A stretch of DNA of 39,422 bases from Hyphomicrobiales bacterium (GTDB taxonomy: Bacteria > Pseudomonadota > Alphaproteobacteria > Rhizobiales > Aestuariivirgaceae), in NCBI GenBank assembly GCA_027067085.1, contig JAMOMM010000261.1, positions 1 to 39,422 of the forward strand, read 5' to 3'. The notes beneath the pieces were generated by a model. It was not told where the DNA came from. It did not search any database and was given only the letters and a program-made list of their open reading frames with translations. Of the stretch, positions 1 through 6,279 are shown piece by piece; the stretch's first letter is position 1, and each line of letters starts with the position of its first letter. Both the position numbers and the translations under genes were made by a program.

Positions 1-180
1 AATGCTTCAAATACGTCATTGCGTTCGTCTTGAGAATAGCTGGCCAAAAAGTTTTGACAGTAATTATTACAAGCTCTCCAATGTCAAAACATCCAATAGG
101 CGGGTCAAGTCCAACAAGAAATTTTTGGGTGCACTCTCAGAGACAGACATACTTTTCACAGGTGCCACAACCACTTTCTC
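1..180. other. Left-edge stretch with no supportable gene
   Basis: No intact gene is visible. On the minus strand, downstream of the cheD remnant, a short frame begins MSVSESAPKNF and stops after about 26 codons. Another minus-strand frame carries a protein-like FLASYSQDERNDVFEA. In rhizobial che operons a small gene (cheT) follows cheD, so this could be the worn remains of such a gene, but I cannot recognise it. The plus-strand frames here look like chance. Confidence 0.3.
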
Positions 181-641
181 TTAGCTTAAGACAACACGCT
201 GTCGGGCACGCACTGAAACAGTGCCAATATTGAATACAGCGACTTCGTTTTCCACCAGTATCACCGTCCGCAAACCCAATACCTTCATACTCAAGAAAGC
301 TTATCTCAAAATCAACATTCCATAGGCCAACATTACTTAACCCTACCACCAAATTTGCACCGTCAAAAGCTTTTGCCTTTAACCTTGCACGATCAGCACC
401 AATTTTTGGTGACCCGCTGACCAAGACTTCCATCAAGTGAACACCATATAACTGGATATCTACATTGTCAGAAACTTTCTTAGCTGGTGGCAGCAAAAAA
501 TGTTTCATACCGCCAACACACACAACAGGACCATTTAAACAAACAGCAACATATGACCCCAATACAATACTGGATTTTTCGAAACAAAGCCTCTCCTTGC
601 AAAATATGAATTATGTTTTTTGACTGGAGGGGTGTACTCAT
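181..641 (-). pseudogene. cheD: cheD pseudogene (receptor glutamine deamidase), two frameshifts, catalytic Cys lost
   Basis: CheD deamidates glutamines in chemoreceptors. The remnant keeps family landmarks: an N-terminal IIHILQGEALF, then GGMKHFLLP with the conserved His, YGVHLMEVLV, a GANLV segment, and the end IQYW...VRARQRVVLS. They lie in three different frames. One shift falls near 575-585, in an A-rich run, and another near 222. Reading across both restores a protein from the ATG at 639-641 to the TAA at 181-183. The motif LGSCVAVC reads LGSYVAVC, so the catalytic cysteine is now tyrosine. The start overlaps the cheY stop as ATGA, the coupling expected of an intact che operon. Family identity is firm; inactivity follows from the frameshifts. 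Confidence 0.9.
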
Positions 642-944
642 GCAAGCTTACCAACCACACCTTCCAAACAAGCCTTGATCCCAGCGGTTGAAAATGGTTT
701 GGTTAGAAAGTTATTCTAGCCCCAATTGGCGCCCTTGCTCAATAAGAGCTAGGTCATTACGCCCCGAAATTAAAATGAACCCTACTTTAGCAGTTTGTTG
801 GTGGCTTCGCACTGCCCGCAAGAGTTCTAAACCGTTCATTTTGGGCATATTATAATCTAAAATAATTAGATGGACGGGGTTCGCTAAAATAGTTTGCAAA
901 CCTTCTGCGCCGTCTCTGACAATACGTTGATTAATGATACCTAG

Positions 945-1764
945 GCTCAGGACCTATTAAATTTCATGATTCACTATTTGGAGAAAGAGATTTCATCATG
1001 AGCAATTTTTATTATTTAACACCTGAACAGATATCGCGTATTGAACCATATTTTCCGTTGTCTCACAGCGTGGCCCACGTTGATGATCGGCGTGCTATTA
1101 GCGGCAATTATCCATATTTTGAAACGTGGCCTTCAATGGCATGATGCGCCTCGTTAATACGGCCCCTACAAGACCTTATACAACCGCTTTATCCGCTGGA
1201 GTAAAATGGGTGTGTTTGATAAAATATTCAAAGCTCTTGTCCAAGCCCAAGGTGCGCCTGAACGATTGCAAATAGATGCAACCCATTTAAAGGCCCATCG
1301 AATCGCAGCAAGTCTGCTAAAAAAAGGGATGTTCCCCGCGCTATTAGACGGATAAAAGGTGGTTTAACGTCAAAATTGCATGCGGTTTGCGATGGCTAGG
1401 CGCGCCCTGTTTTGTTACTTTTATCGTAAGGTCAGATGAGTGATTATAAGGGTGCAGAAATATTGTTAGATGAATTGCCACGTGGCAAATTCATGTTGGC
1501 TGATCGCGGTTACGATACGTTCTGGTTCAGGGATGGGTTGAAAAGAAAAAGCATAAAGCCTTGTATTCCAGCAAAAAAGAACAAAAAAACTGATATTCCA
1601 CACGATAAAACATTGCACAAACAACGCCATAAAATTGAAAATATGTTTGACAGACTGAAGGACTGGCGGCGCATCACAACGCGCTATGACAGATACGCCC
1701 ACACCTTCTCTCGGCCATTTGCATCGCAGCTTTCGTTATATGGTGGCTTTAATGAGTCCTGACC
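945..1764 (+). mobile_element. Degenerate IS5-family insertion sequence (IS427-like) inside cheY
   Basis: The ends are inverted repeats: GCTCAGGACCTATTAAA on the left against GGTCAGGACTCATTAAA read inward from the right. CTAG flanks both sides (941-944 and 1,765-1,768), consistent with insertion at a CTAG site with target duplication, as in the IS427 branch of IS5. The single gene inside is an IS5-type DDE transposase broken by several stops and shifts. The exact element boundary is uncertain by a few bases because CTAG may be shared with the repeats. Confidence 0.88.
998..1752 (+). pseudogene. IS5-family DDE transposase, decayed
   Basis: Starts MSNFYYLTPEQISRIEPYFP and ends FVIWWL at the TAA at 1,750-1,752 when frames are joined. 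The three catalytic acids can be placed: Asp in QIDATHLKAH, Asp in LADRGYDTFW, and Glu in KIENMFDRLKDWRR. Lesions: a frameshift near 1,105, TAA at 1,155-1,157, a frameshift near 1,345, TAG at 1,397-1,399, TAA at 1,427-1,429 and a frameshift near 1,709. The longest surviving stretch starts at 1,436 (MSDYKGAE). The copy cannot make an active enzyme. Confidence 0.9.
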
Positions 1765-1865
1765 CTAGTTCCGTCAAACCATTACAAATCAACGCTCGAC
1801 TTACGTTTGTGTCGTCCACAACCAAAATTTCTATTTGCTTAGGGTATGAACCAATTTTTTTCCAT

Positions 1866-2510
1866 AAAATATGATTTACCTGAGTCAGCTTGATAACCTT
1901 GTTTAGTATATCGCACTCAACTACGCTTGCGATTCGACATGATGCTAACTCCTCAATAGCATCCATTGAATCAATAGTTTTCTCTACATTTCTGACACTG
2001 TGTGAGCTCGCAAGAACAATCGATGTAATTCCCTTTGCGACATCTTCAGACGCAAGCTTTTATTCTGCTAGCATTGTTGCGATCTGCGCCATATTATCTG
2101 TAGTTTTTTCTATTTTTCACGGATACCACTCATTCGTTCGCTGGCTTTTCAATAGCATACTTGCCAGTTACAACTGAGTTAGTTGTACTGTCCATTTCCA
2201 ACAAAACACCCTTACTTTCTTTTTGTAAACTTTTTATTATGCCATCAATTTCGTCGGTGGAGCTTTCCGTCTACTCGATTAAACTTTTAATTCCACCTGC
2301 TAGTACCGAAAACCCTTCACCAGCATCTCCTGCTCAGGCTGCTTCAATATTTGCATTTAACACAAGCAATTTCATCCTGTAAGCAATTGATTTAATCACA
2401 TCTGCCGTTTCGGCAACTTCAATGGACAAACGCGCCATCTGACTCAAATCAATATTTGAGTCTTGAGCGAGTTTATTGTTCAGCTAACGCAACTCCCCAG
2501 ACACATCACA
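1866..2510 (-). pseudogene. Methyl-accepting chemotaxis protein, C-terminal signalling-domain remnant
   Basis: Translation of the minus strand gives the receptor hairpin-tip region: LLVLNANIEAA, a stop where Arg is usual, then AGDAGEGFSVLAGGIKSL. This matches the QTNLLALN..IEAARAGE.G.GFAVVA signature of MCPs. In-frame stops lie at 2,334-2,336, 2,271-2,273 and 2,130-2,132, and a further TAG near 2,485 breaks ELR-LNNKLAQ. At least one frameshift lies between 2,060 and 2,130. The end nearest cheY reads VEKTIDSMDAIEELAS. No receptor N terminus is recognisable upstream of about 2,510. In rhizobia a soluble or membrane receptor heads the che operon, which this position fits. Confidence 0.82.
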
Positions 2511-2610
2511 CTCACCCAAGCATCCAGCCTCACACTAGATTTAAAAACGCCTTACTCAGCAAAAAAACCAATACGTTAACTCCCTTGAAAGTTTTGTTTT
2601 TTAAACTCAA

Positions 2611-2681
2611 AGAATACGGATGCTTAGAACATGATATTCTAATGGCATGAAGCCGCGCAGCCGTGTAGGTTCAATCCGACA
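2611..2681 (+). promoter_or_regulatory. Conserved structured RNA element, copy C
   Basis: The core is GGCATGAAGCC (2,644-2,654), exactly 10 nt, then a hairpin TGTAGG-TTCAAT-CCGACA. An upstream pairing AGAAT/ATTCT (2,611-2,615 with 2,636-2,640) stands where the other two copies have their first hairpin. This copy deviates most: one mismatch in the GGCA/TGCC stem and one in the T-arm-like stem. It lies about 160 nt upstream of the small ORF at 2,844. See the copies at 22,570 and 28,895. Confidence 0.5.
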
Positions 2682-2767
2682 TTTTTTCAATACCTATCGC
2701 TCTTTGCACTGATTTTTTTAGTACAATTCATAAGGCGTTCGATTTGGCATGCAGCTGATTGGGAATA

Positions 2768-2797
2768 TTTTCCTATCTGTTGACCACAAATAGGAAA
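2768..2797. repeat. Inverted repeat upstream of the small ORF
   Basis: TTTCCTATcTGT and ACAaATAGGAAA form an interrupted dyad with one mismatch and a loop of about 5 bases. No T-run follows on the plus strand, so it is a poor terminator. It could be an operator or a leader hairpin for the ORF that starts 47 bases downstream. Confidence 0.35.
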
Positions 2798-2843
2798 TTG
2801 AAACTTAAACACCACTTTCCTTTGTCAGTAGATTGGAAGATCA

Positions 2844-3023
2844 ATGATTTATTTTGGAATACCTGGCCTAGTTGTTTTTTTGATCCTGTTTTTTGGTATC
2901 GTAAACCTTGTGCTTTATAAAATCCTATGGGACAAAATAAACTCTAGGCCCGAGCGGTCAATAGTAGTTTTTGATTCAAAACAATTTCACACGTCTGACA
3001 AGTCAAAAAAGCATCCAATGTAA
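2844..3023 (+). CDS. Small membrane protein, 59 residues, unknown
   Basis: ATG at 2,844 follows GGAAG with a 5-base gap, a good ribosome binding site. The protein begins MIYFGIPGLVVFLILFFGIV, one strongly hydrophobic segment over about residues 3-27, followed by a polar, Lys- and Ser-rich tail ending HPM. It matches no family I recognise. It is convergent with the 3' end of the flagellar operon (stop at 3,046) and is preceded by RNA-like element C. The evidence for a gene is the ribosome binding site and the membrane segment; it could be a chance ORF in a decayed region. Confidence 0.45.
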   Translation: MIYFGIPGLVVFLILFFGIVNLVLYKILWDKINSRPERSIVVFDSKQFHTSDKSKKHPM

Positions 3024-3045
3024 AGTATATACTGATCTTGTAGAC

Positions 3046-3555
3046 TCATTCTGATATTTCACCATTTGTTGTCACAACAACCCATTTGGCTCCATTTTTC
3101 TTAATCTGCAATACTCGGCCAGTACCTGGTAGGATGTGCCCAGGTTGAACACTCCATAGTTTACCATTACCTTCTAATAAAGCCATATCTCCAGTGGCAA
3201 GCCTTAGGATGTACAAACTTTGGGGATCTTGGGGTGGTAGTCTGCCAATTTTTAACATGTCTTGCTTTACAGAGACATTGGTACCTGAGTTCAATTGTTT
3301 AGAAATAGAGCTGGTTCGACGCACTGATTGGGGGAGCATGATGCTGTTTGTAAACTTTGGCCGCCTAGGAACACTTGCTGTTGTCAGCTTACTGTCCAAA
3401 GGGTTCATTACGGGCACGTGAGCAACTACAACATTCGGTAAGTCTTCTTTTTCCTGACCATTAATAAACATATACAATGCAAAGGTTGTAGAAATGCTAG
3501 CACCAACAATGCCAACAATGTATGTTTTAAGAAATGTAGCGATCACCGTAATCAT
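3046..3555 (-). CDS. Conserved hypothetical protein, last gene of the flgE operon
   Basis: 169 residues. One hydrophobic segment (about residues 8-32, including YIVGIVGASISTTFALYMF) suggests a signal anchor. The middle is a polar linker of about 75 residues. The C-terminal 60 residues, around ALLEGNGKLWSVQPGHILPG and GAKWVVVTTNGEI, look like a small beta domain. Its start overlaps the upstream stop by 4 bases, so it is translationally coupled. Similar genes end this operon in other rhizobia, as I recall. A periplasmic flagellar accessory role is inferred from context only. Confidence 0.75.
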   Translation of the reverse strand: MITVIATFLKTYIVGIVGASISTTFALYMFINGQEKEDLPNVVVAHVPVMNPLDSKLTTASVPRRPKFTNSIMLPQSVRRTSSISKQLNSGTNVSVKQDMLKIGRLPPQDPQSLYILRLATGDMALLEGNGKLWSVQPGHILPGTGRVLQIKKNGAKWVVVTTNGEISE

Positions 3556-4022
3556 TCTTTCTTTCGCCCTCTTTTACGCAATTCACTTTTGGGAATATAG
3601 CTAATAGAATCCACCAGAACATCTTTCACTATCTCTACTCCAATTCGAGCATTGGCGTTCAGACGCATTCGTTTAGTCAAGGTTGCTAGATCATATTTTT
3701 CCAACTTTTTGAAATCCTGTAATGATCCACTATAAATCGCTCTAAATGCCTCATCAGACAAAATTAATTCTGGTGGAACAGACATTAATTTTAGCAGAAT
3801 AGCATCTGCTAGGAACGTAAATTTTGCCAAAACATAGCCAGATATTTCTCCGTTAGATATAATTGGTACACTTATAGTTTCTGTTTTTATTTTTTCTACT
3901 TTTCCAAAAAATGACGTTGGCGCCATTTCTGGTGGTTGACCTGATACCCAAACCATTGACCCATAAAATGACCCTAAAGTTATAATGGAAACCCACACAC
4001 CAACCATAACCATTTTAATCAT
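3552..4022 (-). CDS. Conserved hypothetical single-span membrane protein, FliL-like architecture
   Basis: 156 residues: a transmembrane helix at about residues 4-27, then a periplasmic domain with ETISVPIISNGEISGYVLAKF and a C-terminal VEIVKDVLVDSISYIPKSEL. Short N-terminal tail, one span and an extracytoplasmic alpha/beta domain is the FliL layout, but a separate canonical fliL sits at 23,447. The start overlaps the flgN stop as ATGA. Rhizobial flagellar clusters carry a comparable gene at this place. The function is unknown to me; FliL-like is a resemblance, not an assignment. Confidence 0.75.
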   Translation of the reverse strand: MIKMVMVGVWVSIITLGSFYGSMVWVSGQPPEMAPTSFFGKVEKIKTETISVPIISNGEISGYVLAKFTFLADAILLKLMSVPPELILSDEAFRAIYSGSLQDFKKLEKYDLATLTKRMRLNANARIGVEIVKDVLVDSISYIPKSELRKRGRKKE

Positions 4023-4417
4023 ACGATTATACCGTTTACACCGTTAATACCAATTAAGCGCGAATAGGTACCGTCTGTTTCATGACGTCGGTTTTCTTCT
4101 TCCAAGAAATTAGCAAACTCCTTAGTAGCCGACAAATGTAATTTGATTGCGGACTGATTGCGCCCAATTGCCGCTTTCAAAACCTTAGCCCGAGAAATCA
4201 ACGCAGAAGATTCACCTACTCCGATTAATGTTTTTTGTGCCCTTTTAAATTCAAGAAGGATACGGTTTTTCTTTTCCAGTTGGGACGCCAGTTGACTAAC
4301 GTCGTGGACGCGAAGGCAATCGGTTTCATCTTCTACAACATTTATGAGCCGTTGCATGACTTCAAGCAAATCCGTTTCCACCCTGTTGGGGTAAACAGTA
4401 GCCTCAGGAATAACCAT
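4019..4417 (-). CDS. flgN: FlgN-like export chaperone
   Basis: 132 residues, predicted almost wholly helical, with heptad-like stretches such as LLEVMQRLINVVEDETDCL and LASQLEKKNRILLEF. FlgN-type proteins are small cytoplasmic chaperones that bind the C termini of the hook-junction proteins FlgK and FlgL before export. Sequence signatures are weak, so the call leans on size, helicity and position directly after flgJ. The start overlaps the flgJ stop by 14 bases, and the stop overlaps the next gene as ATGA. Confidence 0.65.
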   Translation of the reverse strand: MVIPEATVYPNRVETDLLEVMQRLINVVEDETDCLRVHDVSQLASQLEKKNRILLEFKRAQKTLIGVGESSALISRAKVLKAAIGRNQSAIKLHLSATKEFANFLEEENRRHETDGTYSRLIGINGVNGIIV

Positions 4418-5054
4418 TTGACATCACTTTACTGACTAAGTTTTCGCGACGCTGTTGGTTTTGATCGGGAGCCATACCAAGATCACTCATAAATAGTTTT
4501 TCAAATTGCATGCCTATATTTGAATGGCTAGCGGAGTTGATTACTCCTGCATTTTTTGCCGCTGACAGTGATGGTGTGCTCATTGCTTTTGATATCCCAA
4601 CGCCTTGGCCTTGTGTCAACTCGCTTGCAATAGCTTTGGCCATAAAGGACTTCCAATAGTCAGCCGAAACCCCTTTACCGAACATTGTCCCTTCTTGCCC
4701 CCTTAACATTGATGCAATAACCCCCTGTAGAAACAGCCCTTCTAGTTCTTGGTGGGCTTTTTTCAAATTATCCCCTGGAACCGCATCGTGGCGTGCATAA
4801 GCGTTAATACTCTCTGCGGGAATCTCGGTATTGACTTTTACTGTATTCGAAATATTTTTACCGTTTGGTGGCGAAACCACATTGGTCACAGGCGGCAGTG
4901 TTTTTACAATTTTGCCAAAACTATCACCATTCAACTCTGCCGCACTTTTCACAGGCGCCATTGCCGCAAAACGTTTATTGCCTAAATGAACTTTTGTTGG
5001 ATCTGCGGCGTTTATAACGTCCATTATTATATCTGTTGGAGGTGAAATTGACAT
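4404..5054 (-). CDS. flgJ: Rod-binding protein FlgJ, without muramidase domain
   Basis: 216 residues from the ATG at 5,052-5,054, which is preceded by AAGGG; the frame also has a TTG one codon earlier. The first 100 residues are low-complexity. The rod-binding domain follows: LEGLFLQGVIASMLRGQEG and YWKSFMAKAIASELTQGQG, matching the family pattern FE..FL..ml..m and L...LA..g.lGla. The peptidoglycan hydrolase half of enterobacterial FlgJ is absent, as usual in alphaproteobacteria. The transglycosylase gene at 14,750 is the likely wall-cutting partner. Confidence 0.85.
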   Translation of the reverse strand: MSISPPTDIIMDVINAADPTKVHLGNKRFAAMAPVKSAAELNGDSFGKIVKTLPPVTNVVSPPNGKNISNTVKVNTEIPAESINAYARHDAVPGDNLKKAHQELEGLFLQGVIASMLRGQEGTMFGKGVSADYWKSFMAKAIASELTQGQGVGISKAMSTPSLSAAKNAGVINSASHSNIGMQFEKLFMSDLGMAPDQNQQRRENLVSKVMSNGYS

Positions 5055-5126
5055 CAAAACAACCCTTTCTAAGCAATTACCCTGACCAATTATTCCAAGG
5101 CTAGCTTGCGGGAGGCTTGATAGACT

Positions 5127-5522
5127 TTAGCTCTTTTTCATCAACGATATTTCAATGACTTCGAGAAGGTCTTGTTTAGCCTCTTCAGCCATACTAACAT
5201 TTTTCGCATCGATGAAAGCGCGCTCAATTTGTACTACTTTTCTTTGTTGACCTTGTAGGACTTTGGATTGACTTGAATAGATAACATCTAACGCTAAACC
5301 TTTTTTGGACACGGCAGTTAACTTTCTTCCGATCAAATCGGACAACAAAGCGCCATTAGAGTGGAAGTGATTTAGCGCAGAAACCAGAGTATCTTTATCT
5401 TCAATAACCTTATTTTTCTTTACCTGAGTATCAGATACTTTCCACTCATGTAGTTGCCTTAACTGCTTTTGCACTTCAAGCATCCGCTTTAATTTTTTCA
5501 GTCGTATTTTCAAATCAGCCAT
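5127..5522 (-). CDS. fliJ: FliJ-like flagellar export protein
   Basis: 131 residues, rich in Lys, Gln and Leu and predicted as a long coiled-coil hairpin. FliJ is the stalk-like component joining the FliI ATPase to FlhA. The N terminus ADLKIRLKKLKRMLEVQKQL is typical of the family. It overlaps the end of fliR by 8 bases. Sequence conservation in FliJ is low, so the call rests on coiled-coil character, length and location among export genes. Confidence 0.65.
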   Translation of the reverse strand: MADLKIRLKKLKRMLEVQKQLRQLHEWKVSDTQVKKNKVIEDKDTLVSALNHFHSNGALLSDLIGRKLTAVSKKGLALDVIYSSQSKVLQGQQRKVVQIERAFIDAKNVSMAEEAKQDLLEVIEISLMKKS

Positions 5523-6279
5523 TTAGCAACCAATCTCGAAAACCTTGCATGAACAATATCAACATTTCATCGGAAACAATAAATAACAACATCAAACCAC
5601 CTAGCAATACAAATGGCAGCGAAATAAAATAAATTGGAATCTGAGGGGTCAGCTTATTGGCCAACCCGATAGCCAGGTTAACCAAAACGGCGTATATAAA
5701 AAAGGGAGCACTAGCTTGGATCGATACAAACATCGCTTTTGATAAATTTCTCACAATATCATTTAACTGCATTTTCATTTGCGGCCATTGGCCCACTGGG
5801 GAAACATCATACGAACCTAGCAATGCATAGATTATCTCTAAGTGTAAGTCGGTAAAAAAAACCAATGCTGTCGCGGTAACTGTAATTAGCGAAACCAAGG
5901 CTGGAACTGCTTCTTGACCTTCAATTGGTGTTCCTGGCATCGCCCCCATACCAATGAACATTGCTATTGTCGATGCAGAAAACTGGATCGAAAGCATAAA
6001 CATTCTTCCCATCAAGCCTATTAACAATCCCTTTGAAATCTCACTTACAATCAACAAGGTTATTCGGCTTGATCCTGATTTCAAAAGGCTCTCTTCAACG
6101 GTATCAAGCAATAATGGAGTTAGTGACAAGGTAATTGAAATAGCTATATAAAGTCGTATTCGCATCGGAACTCGAGAAGTCGAGAACCCTGGAATCACCA
6201 TTAGGCAAGATCCGATTCGGCAAAAAAATAGGAATACTAAAATGACGATACTTGGCAAATCAAACATCATGCCTGTCAC
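5515..6279 (-). CDS. fliR: Flagellar export gate protein FliR
   Basis: 254 residues with several hydrophobic helices: IVILVFLFFCRIGSCLMVIPGF at the N terminus (given here by its landmarks F, R and G), then TLLIVSEISKGLLIGLMGRM, and a C-terminal LPFVLLGGLMLLFIVSDEM. FliR joins FliP and FliQ in the membrane export gate. The frame begins with GTG overlapping the flhA stop (GTGA), with GGGGA upstream at good spacing. ATG codons 3 and 4 residues later are alternatives. It sits in the order flgD-fliQ-flhA-fliR. Confidence 0.93.
   Translation of the reverse strand: MTGMMFDLPSIVILVFLFFCRIGSCLMVIPGFSTSRVPMRIRLYIAISITLSLTPLLLDTVEESLLKSGSSRITLLIVSEISKGLLIGLMGRMFMLSIQFSASTIAMFIGMGAMPGTPIEGQEAVPALVSLITVTATALVFFTDLHLEIIYALLGSYDVSPVGQWPQMKMQLNDIVRNLSKAMFVSIQASAPFFIYAVLVNLAIGLANKLTPQIPIYFISLPFVLLGGLMLLFIVSDEMLILFMQGFRDWLLNG

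Larger units (their letters stand above)
638..1865 (-). pseudogene. cheY: cheY pseudogene interrupted by an IS element
   Basis: Single-domain receiver of the rhizobial CheY type. The N-terminal half (1,765 to about 1,865) has ILVVDDTNVSRALI with the acidic pair. The C-terminal half (638-944) has LIILDYNMPKMNG with the phospho-acceptor Asp and, after a shift, NNFLTKPF with the conserved Lys. An 820-bp IS at 945-1,764 separates them. Joining the flanks at one copy of CTAG gives an uninterrupted frame, NGLTELG-IINQRIVRDG. A separate two-base insertion near 716 puts the last 26 codons out of frame. The likely start is ATG at 1,863-1,865, but the frame is off by one base just after it. All catalytic residues survive, so inactivation came from insertion and frameshift. 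Confidence 0.9.

Noticed and set aside
2456..2650. Plus-strand ORF of 64 codons beside the receptor remnant
   Set aside because: Low-complexity His/Thr/Pro composition, antisense to MCP remnant, no convincing ribosome site; it also runs through RNA element C.
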